Shown: positions 56,396 to 64,000 of the stretch, one piece after another
Layout of the letters: each line of letters starts with the position of its first letter
Numbering within the stretch: the stretch's first letter is position 1
Source of the DNA: Pelagibacterium flavum
GTDB taxonomy: Bacteria > Pseudomonadota > Alphaproteobacteria > Rhizobiales > Devosiaceae
Direction of reading: 5' to 3'
Length of the DNA stretch: 64,000 nt
Assembly: GCF_025854335.1 (NCBI RefSeq)
Contig: NZ_CP107716.1
Coordinates: 861,001-925,000 of the forward strand
Translations under genes and position numbers: made by a program
Notes under the pieces: generated by a model
What the model was told of the DNA's origin: nothing
The model's input: the letters and a program-made list of their open reading frames with translations, nothing else
Database searches by the model: none

Positions 56396-56542
56396 ATGCG
56401 TAAGTTTCTTACCCTTCTGGTTCTGCCGCTCATGCTGGCCGTTGCCGCGTGTGACATGCCTCCACCCGAGGATGGCGGCGTGCCTGCCGATCCTGCGGTG
56501 ACGACCGACCCGGCGGCTCCGACCGAGCCAGCGGTCGAGTAA
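56396..56542 (+). CDS. 48-aa lipoprotein
   Basis: A tiny lipoprotein: MRKFLTLLVLPLMLAVAAC with the lipobox AVAAC (Cys19), then a 29-residue acidic Pro/Ala/Asp tail ending PTEPAVE. AAGGAG lies 8 bases before the ATG and a terminator follows the stop, so the unit looks real despite its size. Asp follows the Cys, which in enteric bacteria would favour inner-membrane retention. Function unknown. Confidence 0.8.
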   Translation: MRKFLTLLVLPLMLAVAACDMPPPEDGGVPADPAVTTDPAAPTEPAVE

Positions 56543-56566
56543 CTGCCGATCGACAATTGGGTTGAC

Positions 56567-56595
56567 AAGGGGCGTCCGGAAGGGCGCCCCTTTCT
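56567..56595 (+). terminator. Terminator of the small lipoprotein gene
   Basis: AAGGGGCG (56567-56574) pairs with CGCCCCTT (56585-56592), extended by inner pairs, followed by TCTCG. Confidence 0.7.
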
Positions 56596-56613
56596 CGTGG
56601 AATACGGAAGCCG

Positions 56614-57690
56614 ATGAACGATCAGGGATACCAGCAGCACACAGCGCGCATCGGCGGGATCGATGCGGCGCGGGCCCTCGCCGTTGTGGGCATGCTGATG
56701 GTTCATGTGGGCCCGCGTGATCGAACCAGTTTGGCAGAAATCCTCTACAATCTGCCGCATGGCCGAGCGTCGATCCTTTTCGTTTTCATCGCCGGGATCG
56801 GTATATCGCTTCTTGCGATGCGCCCGGAACAATTGACTGTTGCCAGACTTCGGCTCGGCTGGGTGGCACTGGTTTTCCTTCCGCTCGGCCTGATGCTGCA
56901 GACGCTTGATCACGGGGTCGCGGTGATCTTGCATAACTATGCGATCTTTTACGTGCTGGGGATCGTCGTGATGACACTTCCGTCTCGGGTTTTGGCCCGC
57001 CTTGCCGGGATTATGACCATCTGCGGGCCGGCGCTCTATTTTGCCATCCGTGCGCGATGGCCGGACTTGGTTGGCCGCGAAACCGTGATGGTAGGCGATC
57101 GCCTGCTTGACGTGATGGGCGGGCTGTTGCTCACCGGGCCATACCCCCTGCTCACATGGTCTCCGGCACTGCTGTGGGGCATGTGGGTCGGTCGGCTGGA
57201 ATTGCGGTCTGACCGATGTCACTGGCGATTGCTGCTGGCCGGAGGTGCCGCGGCGGTCAGCGCCGCAGCGATCAGTGCGACCGGTCTGCAGTTTTTCGGC
57301 GAGCCCGACGGGCTGGCCGACTGGCGCCATCTGCTCTCGGACGCGCCGCACAGCCAGATGCCGCTTTGGGTCATCGGAGCGGTTGGAGCGGCAAGCGCCG
57401 CGACCGGCGCGATGCTCATTGTCGCTGATCGCTGGCCCCGAATCTGTCGGCCATTGGTCGCGCTGGGGCAGTTGGCGCTGAGCTTTTACGTTGCCCATCT
57501 TGTCGCGCTTGTCGCTTTCGGCCAGGTGTTGCGGCGCGAAAACGTTGGAGAGGCAATGGTGTCTGTGGTTGCGGTCACTGGCGTCGCAATGGGGTTTGCC
57601 GTGATCTGGCGGCGCAATTTTGCGCGCGGTCCGCTGGAGGCGCTGGTTGTCGGGCCGTTCGATCTTATGGCGTCGCCGGCACGGCGATAA
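56614..57690 (+). CDS. Multi-pass membrane protein of the DUF418/HGSNAT-like acyltransferase group
   Basis: A 358-aa protein with about ten hydrophobic helices. The N-terminus IGGIDAARALAVVGMLMVHVGP, the GRASILFVFIAGIGISLL segment and the C-terminal FARGPLEALVVGPF resemble DUF418 (YeiB) and heparan-alpha-glucosaminide acetyltransferase-like proteins. Those may move acyl groups across the membrane. The His in MVHVGP could be catalytic. Substrate unknown; no operon partner is clear, although the RNA methyltransferase gene follows 39 bases on. Confidence 0.75.
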   Translation: MNDQGYQQHTARIGGIDAARALAVVGMLMVHVGPRDRTSLAEILYNLPHGRASILFVFIAGIGISLLAMRPEQLTVARLRLGWVALVFLPLGLMLQTLDHGVAVILHNYAIFYVLGIVVMTLPSRVLARLAGIMTICGPALYFAIRARWPDLVGRETVMVGDRLLDVMGGLLLTGPYPLLTWSPALLWGMWVGRLELRSDRCHWRLLLAGGAAAVSAAAISATGLQFFGEPDGLADWRHLLSDAPHSQMPLWVIGAVGAASAATGAMLIVADRWPRICRPLVALGQLALSFYVAHLVALVAFGQVLRRENVGEAMVSVVAVTGVAMGFAVIWRRNFARGPLEALVVGPFDLMASPARR

Positions 57691-57729
57691 TTTGGTCGCC
57701 TCGGCGTGTTTGCCCGGATATGGAAAGGC

Positions 57730-58842
57730 ATGGACAAAGATCATTTCCCTATTTTTCTGGTTACCACGCCCGGCCTTGAAACCGCGCTTTGCAGTGAAGC
57801 CCACGAGCTCGGATTTTCTGACCCCAAGCCGGTGATGGGGGGCGTCGAGATTTCGGGCGGCTGGAGCGAGGTCTGGCGCGCCAATCTCGAGTTGCGCGGG
57901 GCGGGCCGGGTTCTGGTGCGGATCGACAGCTTTCGCGCCAGCCACCTGGCGCAACTCGATAAACGGTCCCGCGCCGTGGCCTGGGGACATGTGCTGCGCA
58001 ATGACGTTCCGGTCCGGGTTGAAGCGAGTTGCCGGAAGTCGAAAATCTATCATTCCGGTGCGGCAGCCGAGCGGGTTGAAAAGGCAATAGCGCAGGAGTT
58101 GGGGGCGCCTATCCAAAGCGATGCCGCGGTGCGTGTACTGGTGCGGATCGACAACGATCTGTGCACGATCAGCATCGATACATCCGGTGAGGGATTGCAC
58201 AGGCGCGGACATAAACTCGAAGTCAACAAGGCGCCGATGCGGGAAACCACAGCGGCACTGTTGCTGCGCGAATGCGGATATAGCGGCAACGAGCCGGTGC
58301 TCGACCCCATGTGCGGGTCGGGAACCTTCGTGATCGAGGCGGCAGAGTGGGCGTTGGGGCTTAAGCCCGGCCGGGCACGCGGCTTTGCATTCGAGCATCT
58401 GGCGCGCTTTAATCCCGACGCGTGGATGGCCATGAAAGCCCAATCGGGCAGCAGTACATCGCCTTTCCTCTTTTGCGGCAGCGACAGGGATGCCGGTGCG
58501 ATCCGGATGAGTTTAGCCAATGCAGATCGGGCGGGAGTAAGTTCGGTCACGCGCTTTGCGCAAACCCCCATCAACGAGTTGGAGCCGCCCAAGGGGCCCG
58601 TGGGTCTGGTGATCGTCAATCCACCCTACGGCTTGCGCATCGGAGACCGGAAAAAGCTCTACCCGCTTTATGGCGCGCTGGGCACGGTCATGCGCACGCG
58701 ATTTTCCGGCTGGCGGCTGGGACTGGTGACGGCTGACCCAGCTCTGGCGCGAGCGACGGGGCTGATTTTTGAAAAAACCGGCAGCAGCATCGATAACAAT
58801 GGCGTACGGATCGCACTCTATAAGACCGGCATATTGCAATAG
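57730..58842 (+). CDS. RlmL/RsmC-type THUMP-domain RNA methyltransferase
   Basis: A 370-aa protein. The N-terminal part (FPIFLVTTPGLETALCSEAHELGF; THUMP region to about 160) is followed by a Rossmann methyltransferase domain with DPMCGSGTFVIEAA and the NPPYG motif of N2-guanine or N6-adenine methylases. It matches the N-terminal half of E. coli RlmL, so 23S rRNA m2G modification is the likely role. The ATG at 57730 was preferred to the GTG at 57706, which would add eight residues. Confidence 0.88.
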   Translation: MDKDHFPIFLVTTPGLETALCSEAHELGFSDPKPVMGGVEISGGWSEVWRANLELRGAGRVLVRIDSFRASHLAQLDKRSRAVAWGHVLRNDVPVRVEASCRKSKIYHSGAAAERVEKAIAQELGAPIQSDAAVRVLVRIDNDLCTISIDTSGEGLHRRGHKLEVNKAPMRETTAALLLRECGYSGNEPVLDPMCGSGTFVIEAAEWALGLKPGRARGFAFEHLARFNPDAWMAMKAQSGSSTSPFLFCGSDRDAGAIRMSLANADRAGVSSVTRFAQTPINELEPPKGPVGLVIVNPPYGLRIGDRKKLYPLYGALGTVMRTRFSGWRLGLVTADPALARATGLIFEKTGSSIDNNGVRIALYKTGILQ

Positions 58843-58847
58843 CGGGA

Positions 58848-58889
58848 AAATCCCCCATCTCTTTGATGCATTCTTGCATCGGGGGATTT
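58848..58889 (+). promoter_or_regulatory. Hairpin that covers the ribosome-binding site of a small membrane protein
   Basis: AAATCCCCC (58848-58856) pairs with GGGGGATTT (58881-58889), and GATGCA (58865-58870) with TGCATC (58875-58880). The two stems stack. The GGGGGA that serves as the ribosome-binding site of the next gene is inside the outer stem. Confidence 0.5.
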
Positions 58890-58893
58890 CCAA

Positions 58894-59064
58894 ATGGATA
58901 GACGCATCAAGATCGAACAGCACTCCGGCGTCGGCATGCTGTGGTTTGTCGGCTGGCTGTTCACCATCGGCTTTCTGGAACTCAATTTCTGGACTGGCGT
59001 CCTGGCGATAATCGTCTGGCCCTATTTCCTTGGCAGCCATTTTGCCGGCATGGGTGCGGTGTAG
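58894..59064 (+). CDS. 56-aa membrane protein
   Basis: MDRRIKIEQHSGVGMLWFVGWLF and onward: a short basic N-terminus, then two hydrophobic segments (about 13-30 and 33-52) separated by Asn-Phe. GGGGGA lies 7 bases before the ATG. It is too short for automatic length cut-offs but has good translation signals. Its leader can form a hairpin that hides the ribosome-binding site. Function unknown. Confidence 0.7.
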   Translation: MDRRIKIEQHSGVGMLWFVGWLFTIGFLELNFWTGVLAIIVWPYFLGSHFAGMGAV

Positions 59065-59157
59065 CGTGCCCTTGCACTGATCGCCGCAAAATGATTTACG
59101 GCAGACTGAATTGGCCGCTCTTACGGGGGCGGCCTTGTCTTTGTTGGAAGCACCCTC

Positions 59158-60780
59158 ATGATCCGTCTTGAAAATATCGGCAAGCAGAACGGGAAGCAGA
59201 TCGTTTTCATCGAAGCCTCGGCTGCGCTCCAGAAAGGCGAAAAGATCGGGCTGGTGGGGCCGAACGGGTCGGGAAAGACCACGCTGTTTCGCATGATAAC
59301 CGGCGAAGAGGGCCCCGATGAGGGACAGGTGTCCATCGATCGCGGAACGACCATCGGATATTTTTCCCAGGATGTGGGCGAGATGGCGGGGCGCTCGGTG
59401 GTGGCTGAAACCATGGACGGAGCCGGACCCGTGGCGGCGCTTTCCGCAGAGATGCGGCAGCTCGAAGCCGATATGGGCGACCCCGACAAGGCCGACGAGA
59501 TGGATGCGATCATCGCGCGCTATGGCGAGGTGACCGAGCAGTTCGAGGAACTCGACGGTTACGCGCTGGATGGCCGCTCGCGCGAGGTGCTCGACGGGCT
59601 TGGATTTTCCCAGGCCATGATGGATGGCGACGTGGGGGCGCTCTCGGGCGGCTGGAAAATGCGGGTTGCGCTGGCCAAGATCCTTCTGGCGCGGCCCGAT
59701 GTGCTGCTGCTCGACGAGCCGTCGAACCATCTCGATCTTGAAAGCCTGATCTGGCTTGAGGAGTTCCTCAAGAATTTCTCCGGCGCTCTGCTGATGACGT
59801 CGCACGACCGGGCGTTCATGAACCGGGTGGTCAACAAGATCATCGAGATCGATGGCGGCACGCTGACCTCCTATACGGGCGACTATGAATTCTATCAGGC
59901 CCAGCGCGCCATTGCCGACAAGAACCAGCAGGCCCAGTTCGAGCGCCAGCAGGCGATGCTGGCCAAGGAAATCCAGTTCATCGAGCGGTTCAAGGCGCGG
60001 GCGAGCCACGCTGCACAGGTACAAAGCCGGGTGAAAAAGCTCGACAAGATCGACCGGGTCGAGCCACCCAAGAGGGCGCAAAAGGTGGTGTTCGAATTCC
60101 GCCCCGCCCCGCGTTCGGGCGAGGACGTGGCGGTATTGAAGGGCGTTGCCAAGACATATGGCGAAAAGACCATTTATGATGGCCTCGATTTTCATGTGCG
60201 GCGCAAGGAGCGCTGGGCGATCATGGGGGTCAATGGCGCGGGCAAATCGACACTCCTCAAACTGGTGACCGGGGCCGCTGAGCCGGATACGGGATCGGTG
60301 GCTCGGGGACCGTCGGTCAAGATGGCTTATTTCGCCCAGCATGCCATGGATGTGCTGGACGGGGACAAGTCGATCTTTGAGATGCTGCAAAGCGAATTCC
60401 CGCAAGCGGGCCAGGCGCCGCTGCGGGCTTTGGCGGGGTGTTTCGGGTTTTCCGGCGACGATGTTGAAAAGAAATGCCGGGTGCTTTCGGGTGGGGAGAA
60501 GGCGCGGCTGGTGATGGCCATGATGCTGTTCGATCCCCCCAATTTCCTTGTTCTGGACGAGCCCACCAACCACCTCGACATCGCGACCAAGGAGATGCTG
60601 ATCGAGGCGCTTTCCAATTACGAGGGCACGATGCTGTTCGTGTCGCACGACCGGCATTTCCTGGCTGAATTGTCCAACCGGGTGCTCGAGGTTTCTCCCG
60701 AGGGCGTGCGGACCTTCGGCGGCGGGTATCGCGAATATGTGGAAAGCACCGGGCAGGAGGCGCCGGGGCTGAGGCATTAG
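59158..60780 (+). CDS. ABC-F family ATPase (EttA/YbiT-like)
   Basis: Soluble duplicated ABC ATPase of 540 aa that acts on the ribosome rather than in transport. The first cassette has GPNGSGKTT (34-42), LSGGWKMR and DEPSNHLD. A charged linker (about 255-300: AKEIQFIERFKARASHAAQVQSR) follows, then a second cassette with GVNGAGKST, LSGGEKAR and DEPTNHLD. Its order most resembles YbiT. No antibiotic-resistance context is visible. Confidence 0.92.
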   Translation: MIRLENIGKQNGKQIVFIEASAALQKGEKIGLVGPNGSGKTTLFRMITGEEGPDEGQVSIDRGTTIGYFSQDVGEMAGRSVVAETMDGAGPVAALSAEMRQLEADMGDPDKADEMDAIIARYGEVTEQFEELDGYALDGRSREVLDGLGFSQAMMDGDVGALSGGWKMRVALAKILLARPDVLLLDEPSNHLDLESLIWLEEFLKNFSGALLMTSHDRAFMNRVVNKIIEIDGGTLTSYTGDYEFYQAQRAIADKNQQAQFERQQAMLAKEIQFIERFKARASHAAQVQSRVKKLDKIDRVEPPKRAQKVVFEFRPAPRSGEDVAVLKGVAKTYGEKTIYDGLDFHVRRKERWAIMGVNGAGKSTLLKLVTGAAEPDTGSVARGPSVKMAYFAQHAMDVLDGDKSIFEMLQSEFPQAGQAPLRALAGCFGFSGDDVEKKCRVLSGGEKARLVMAMMLFDPPNFLVLDEPTNHLDIATKEMLIEALSNYEGTMLFVSHDRHFLAELSNRVLEVSPEGVRTFGGGYREYVESTGQEAPGLRH

Positions 60781-60996
60781 TTTTGTTTCACGGCGCGCGG
60801 TTGTTTCCCTTGCCTCACGGGCCGTACCGCTTCGCGCTAGACGGTCCCAAAGCCGGACCTATGCGCTGCGCTGGCCCTCCGGCGGGGCGGCGCAATGGTG
60901 CGCCGGGGTCCTCGCTGCGCTCGTCCGGGATAATCTTAAGAGTCCGGGTGCGCAGAAGCGGCCGACGGCCATGGGCCTCGGGGACAAGGGTGGGCG

Positions 60997-61058
60997 ATGA
61001 ACGGCGAAGCAAGCTTCATCCGATTGTGGTAGTAAGCGAAGCCAGCTTCGCCGTTCAT
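60997..61058. repeat. Inverted repeat with 14-bp arms
   Basis: ATGAACGGCGAAGC (60997-61010) and GCTTCGCCGTTCAT (61045-61058) are perfect complements around a 34-base loop that itself contains smaller AAGCTT/GAAGC pairings. Confidence 0.8.
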
Positions 61059-61199
61059 GACCGGGGTTTTTGGCTTAGTCGCCCTTCAGAAGGCTAGGGT
61101 CAATCCCCTCTCCCTTTCGAGAGTACGACGGCGTTAGCAAAATCGCGCCAGCCTCGAAACCGAGATCAGGCGGCCGGTTCACGCCGTCCGGCGCTTGTG

Positions 61200-61258
61200 A
61201 CGTTTGGGCCTTCCCTGCGGCGACCCGCAAGGAACCCGGACCGACCCCGCCCAAACGT
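61200..61258. repeat. Inverted repeat with 9-bp arms
   Basis: ACGTTTGGG (61200-61208) and CCCAAACGT (61250-61258) are perfect complements, 41 bases apart. Confidence 0.6.
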
Positions 61259-61369
61259 TCGTTGCGCTTGCGTCCATATGCGCGGGTTCGTGAGGGCAGT
61301 ATGGGGGAGGTTGTGGGTGCGGGGATAAGTTTCTTTGCGGCTGAGGCGTGTGGGGGCTCATCATGATGG

Positions 61370-61392
61370 ATTCCGGGAATAAATCCCGGAAT
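61370..61392. repeat. REP-like short palindrome
   Basis: ATTCCGGGA (61370-61378) and TCCCGGAAT (61384-61392) form a hairpin with a 5-base loop, followed by GAC. Palindromes of this sequence are abundant between genes in Alphaproteobacteria. Confidence 0.75.
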
Positions 61393-61446
61393 GACAATGG
61401 GGGAGAGGCATGGATGAGTTTTCTCACGCGCGTATCCGCCCCCCGC

Positions 61447-61480
61447 GTCATCCTCGGGCTTGACCCGGGGATCCGCTGCA
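61447..61480 (+). repeat. Intergenic repeat, forward copy
   Basis: Starts GTCATCCTCGGGCTTGACCC and continues GGGGATCCGCTGCA. It is internally palindromic (CGGGCTTGACCCG) and is matched in inverted orientation at 61552-61585. Confidence 0.8.
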
Positions 61481-61551
61481 TTGGGCAGCCGGTGAAGGGT
61501 TGGGGAACGGTGAGAGGCCACACGTATCACTTCTGCGGTGCTCAATGGCAG

Positions 61552-61585
61552 CGCTGCAGATCCCCGGGTCAAGCCCGAAGATGAC
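61552..61585 (-). repeat. Intergenic repeat, inverted copy
   Basis: The complement reads GTCATCTTCGGGCTTGACCC then GGGGATCTGCAGCG. It matches the copy at 61447 at 26 of the first 27 bases. The two copies flank a 71-base spacer and could fold into one long cruciform. Confidence 0.8.
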
Positions 61586-61695
61586 GGTGGGGTGAGGTTG
61601 GTGGTGGTGACGGAGCCGCAGGAGGGGCGAGAGAGGCAGGCTGGGGGGCAAGAGCGGAGCGAGCGTCGATCTAAGCTCGCAAGCGACGAGCCCCC

Positions 61696-61724
61696 TTGCC
61701 AACCGCCCCCGTCCTCCTCTATAC
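61696..61724 (+). promoter_or_regulatory. Predicted serC promoter
   Basis: A -35 TTGCCA (61696-61701), 17 bases, and a -10 CTATAC (61719-61724) predict a transcript start near 61731. That is the first base or so of the serC leader stem. Confidence 0.5.
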
Positions 61725-61730
61725 GGGCTG

Positions 61731-61780
61731 CGGGCCATCCCTCCCCAACGAGGGACGCCCATCTGTAAGGATGGAGCAAC
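61731..61780 (+). ncRNA. serC leader RNA motif
   Basis: Two hairpins directly before the start codon. The first is GGGC/GCCC plus TCCCTC/GAGGGA (61732-61760) with a CCCAAC loop. The second is CCATC-TGTAAG-GATGG (61759-61774), which overlaps the first by two bases and holds the ribosome-binding region. This matches my recollection of the serC RNA motif described upstream of serC in Alphaproteobacteria. Its ligand or mechanism is not known. Confidence 0.7.
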
Positions 61781-62971
61781 ATGACAGATATTTCTGCCGC
61801 CACCGAAGTGGCGAAGCCGGCTGTGCGTCCGGAAAATCCCAATTTTTCGTCAGGTCCTTGCGCCAAGCGTCCCGGGTGGACGGTTGAGGCGCTTTCGGGT
61901 GCGCTGGTGGGGCGGTCCCACAGGGCCAAGCCGGCCAAGGCCCGCATTCAGCGCGCGATCGAATTGACGCGCGAGCTGCTCGAGGTTCCCGAAGACTATC
62001 TGATCGGCATCGTGCCGGCATCGGATACGGGCGCCGTGGAAATGGCGCTGTGGGGCATGCTGGGCGCACGCGGCGTCGACATGCTGACCTGGGAATCGTT
62101 TGGGGCCGGTTGGGTCACCGACGTTCAAAAGCAACTCAAGCTCGACGATGTGCGTGTGCTCAAGGCCGAATATGGCGAGCTGCCGGACCTCTCCGAAGTC
62201 GATTTTACCCGTGACGTGGTGTTCACCTGGAACGGGACGACCTCGGGCGTTCGGGTTCCTGACGGGGACTGGATCCCGGCGGACCGCGAGGGGCTGACCA
62301 TTTGCGATGCCACTTCGGCAGCGTTTGCGCAGAACCTTGATTTTTCCAAGCTCGATGTGGTGACCTTTTCCTGGCAGAAGGCGCTGGGCGGGGAAGCCGC
62401 GCACGGCATTCTGATCCTCTCGCCGCGCGCCGTGGAACGGCTGGAAACCTTCACACCGGCCAACCGTCCGCTGCCGAAAATTTTCCGGCTGACCAAGGGT
62501 GGCAAGCTGATGGCCGAAGTCTTTGAAGGCGCGACCATTAATACGGTGTCGATGATCTGTATCGAAGACGCCGTGGACGCCATGGAATGGGGTCTCAAGG
62601 TTGGCGGGCTCAAGGCGCTGCAGGCGCGGGCCGATGCCAATGAAAAGGCGATTGCCGATTGGGTGGCAAAGACCGATTGGGTTGATTTTCTCGCCACCGA
62701 TCCAAAGGTGCGGTCCAACACTTCGGTGTGCCTGAAGATCGTCGATCCAGACGTCACAGCGCTTTCAGATGAGGCGCAGGCAAAGCTCGCCAAGGCCGTT
62801 GTCTCCCGGCTCGACAAGGAAGCGGTGGCCTACGATATCGGCGGCTATCGCGATGCGCCGACAGGGTTCCGTATCTGGTGCGGCTCGACAGTGGAAACGG
62901 CCGATCTCGAAAAGCTGACACCGTGGCTCGACTGGGCATTTGCCCAGGAAAAAGCAGCCGCTCTGGCCTGA
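61781..62971 (+). CDS. serC: Phosphoserine aminotransferase
   Basis: PLP enzyme converting 3-phosphohydroxypyruvate to phosphoserine in serine synthesis. The 396-aa protein has [14 protein letters not shown] at the N-terminus, [15 protein letters not shown], and the PLP lysine Lys200 in [15 protein letters not shown]. It belongs to the alphaproteobacterial SerC branch. It follows the serC leader RNA and precedes serA by 67 bases. Confidence 0.96.
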   Translation: MTDISAATEVAKPAVRPENPNFSSGPCAKRPGWTVEALSGALVGRSHRAKPAKARIQRAIELTRELLEVPEDYLIGIVPASDTGAVEMALWGMLGARGVDMLTWESFGAGWVTDVQKQLKLDDVRVLKAEYGELPDLSEVDFTRDVVFTWNGTTSGVRVPDGDWIPADREGLTICDATSAAFAQNLDFSKLDVVTFSWQKALGGEAAHGILILSPRAVERLETFTPANRPLPKIFRLTKGGKLMAEVFEGATINTVSMICIEDAVDAMEWGLKVGGLKALQARADANEKAIADWVAKTDWVDFLATDPKVRSNTSVCLKIVDPDVTALSDEAQAKLAKAVVSRLDKEAVAYDIGGYRDAPTGFRIWCGSTVETADLEKLTPWLDWAFAQEKAAALA

Positions 62972-63038
62972 TTTCAGCCGTGCGCGCCGGGATGGCGCGC
63001 CGCCATTTTCCCCAATTTCAGATTTGATGGAGGGCGCA

Positions 63039-64000
63039 ATGCCCAAGGTTCTCGTTTCAGACAAGATCAGCCCGGCGGCGATCGAGATTTTCAAGGCAAA
63101 CGGGGTGGAGGTCGATTACCTCCCCGATGTTGGCAAGGACAAGGAAAAGCTGGCCGAAATCATCGGGCAGTATGACGGGCTCGCCATCCGTTCGGCGACC
63201 AAGGTGACCGACAAGATCCTGGCCAACGCCACCAATCTCAAGGTGATCGGGCGCGCCGGGATCGGGGTGGACAATGTCGATATTCCGGCAGCCACCGCCA
63301 AGGGCGTGATCGTGATGAACACCCCGTTCGGCAATTCGATCACCACGGCCGAACACGCGATTTCGATGATGCTGGCGCTGGCGCGGCAGATCCCGGAGGC
63401 CGATGCGTCGACCCGGGCCTCCAAGTGGGAAAAGAACCGCTTCATGGGCGTTGAGGTGACCAACAAGACGCTGGGCCTGATCGGTGCGGGCAATATCGGC
63501 TCGATCGTTGCCGACCGCGCGCAGGGCCTGAAAATGAAGGTCATCGCGTATGATCCGTTCCTCACCCCCGAGCGGGCGATCGATCTGGGCGTGGAAAAGG
63601 TGGAACTGGACGATCTTCTGGCCCGGGCCGATTTTATCACGCTGCACACGCCGCTGATCGATGCGACGCGCAACATCATTTCGGCCGAAGCGATCGCCAA
63701 GATGAAGGACGGCGTGCGGATCATCAACTGCGCGCGTGGCGGCCTGATCGATGAAGCAGCGCTGAAAGATGCGCTCGAGGCGGGCAAGGTCGCCGGCGCG
63801 GCGCTGGATGTGTTCCTGGAAGAACCGGCCAAGGACAATCCGCTGTTTGGCCTGGCCAATGTCATCTGCACGCCCCATCTTGGCGCGTCGACCACCGAAG
63901 CACAGGAAAATGTCGCGCTGCAGGTGGCCGAGCAGATTTCGGCCTATCTCAACACAGGCGAAGTCATCAATGCGCTGAACTTCCCATCGATTTCCGCCGA
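63039..64000 (+). CDS. serA: D-3-phosphoglycerate dehydrogenase (partial, runs off the end)
   Basis: First enzyme of serine synthesis. The first 320 codons are present: MPKVLVSDKISPAAIEIFK, the substrate-binding RSATKVT and GRAGIGVDNVD, the NAD Rossmann motif GLIGAGNIGSIVADRA, and the catalytic RIINCARGGLIDEAAL and TPHLGASTTEAQ. The frame is open to base 64000, so the C-terminal ACT/ASB regulatory part lies outside. GGAGGGCG precedes the ATG. Confidence 0.96.
   Translation, partial: MPKVLVSDKISPAAIEIFKANGVEVDYLPDVGKDKEKLAEIIGQYDGLAIRSATKVTDKILANATNLKVIGRAGIGVDNVDIPAATAKGVIVMNTPFGNSITTAEHAISMMLALARQIPEADASTRASKWEKNRFMGVEVTNKTLGLIGAGNIGSIVADRAQGLKMKVIAYDPFLTPERAIDLGVEKVELDDLLARADFITLHTPLIDATRNIISAEAIAKMKDGVRIINCARGGLIDEAALKDALEAGKVAGAALDVFLEEPAKDNPLFGLANVICTPHLGASTTEAQENVALQVAEQISAYLNTGEVINALNFPSISA

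Larger units (their letters stand above)
60781..61780. other. 1-kb non-coding region rich in inverted repeats
   Basis: No reading frame here resembles a protein. It holds at least four inverted-repeat structures: 60997-61058, 61200-61258, 61370-61392 and 61447-61585. The repeat pair at 61447 and 61552 recurs as a single copy at 45.6 kb. The last 85 bases carry the serC promoter and leader RNA. Composition shifts along the region, suggesting piecemeal accumulation of repeat elements. Confidence 0.7.

Noticed and set aside
56179..58443. 754-aa minus-strand frame
   Set aside because: Covers the small lipoprotein, the DUF418-like gene and the RNA methyltransferase in antisense; its His/Arg-rich translation is typical of a shadow frame.
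58513..60777. 754-aa minus-strand frame
   Set aside because: Antisense to the ABC-F ATPase, whose two cassettes are complete on the plus strand.

Overview
This is a 64 kb stretch of high-GC alphaproteobacterial chromosome. The lineage call rests on: a DUF1013 (TrcR-type) protein, an RcdA (DUF1465) protein and a DUF1192 protein; a 6S RNA directly upstream of 5-formyltetrahydrofolate cyclo-ligase; a serC leader RNA upstream of serC-serA; and the orders ruvCAB-ybgC-tolQRAB-pal-cpoB-tilS-ftsH and tkt-gap-pgk-fba. The combination suggests Hyphomicrobiales, perhaps a Devosia or Pelagibacterium relative. The genus is inference only. No tRNA, rRNA or CRISPR array was seen.

Layout. 1-16.5 kb: an alpha/beta hydrolase, a YCII protein, rpsU, purE-purK, an AI-2E-family membrane protein with a long cytoplasmic tail, a siderophore-interacting flavoprotein, two divergent YdcH/DUF465 proteins, a TauE exporter, TrcR-like and RcdA-like proteins, rpmE, an ABC exporter and a non-flagellar MotA/OmpA-type pair. 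16.6-25.6 kb: an IMPase, efp, a SEL1-repeat protein, a ThiE-like protein and the central-carbon block tkt, gap, pgk and class I fba, all on the minus strand. 25.7-34.7 kb: zapA, MOSC and DinB proteins, an unknown 6-TM protein, 6S RNA, 5-FCL, ymdB, yebC, a GGDEF protein, ruvCAB and ybgC. 35.4-44.4 kb: the Tol-Pal envelope machine, tilS and ftsH.

44.5-52.6 kb is an accessory block lying between ftsH and glmM, which are usually close together in this group. It holds an iron-siderophore binding protein, a large serine recombinase split by an IS5-family element, a ParB/RepB-like gene, a second ParB-like gene cut by an IS3-family element, the 3' part of a chemotaxis receptor and a methyltransferase. 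The recombinase frame is restored exactly when the IS5 element and one CTAG duplication are removed. The IS3 element has no target duplication and joins two unrelated truncated genes, so it probably marks a deletion or rearrangement.

52.6-64 kb: glmM, an outer-membrane protein behind a CtrA-type site, a BenE transporter, a 48-aa lipoprotein, a DUF418-like membrane protein, an RNA methyltransferase, a 56-aa membrane protein, an ABC-F ATPase, a 1-kb non-coding region full of inverted repeats, then serC and the start of serA.

Regulatory threads. TGA-N9-TCA (RirA-type) sites sit about 40 nt upstream of both iron genes. TrcR, RcdA and a TTAA-N7-TTAA site point to the CtrA cell-cycle circuit. The serC promoter fires straight into the leader RNA.
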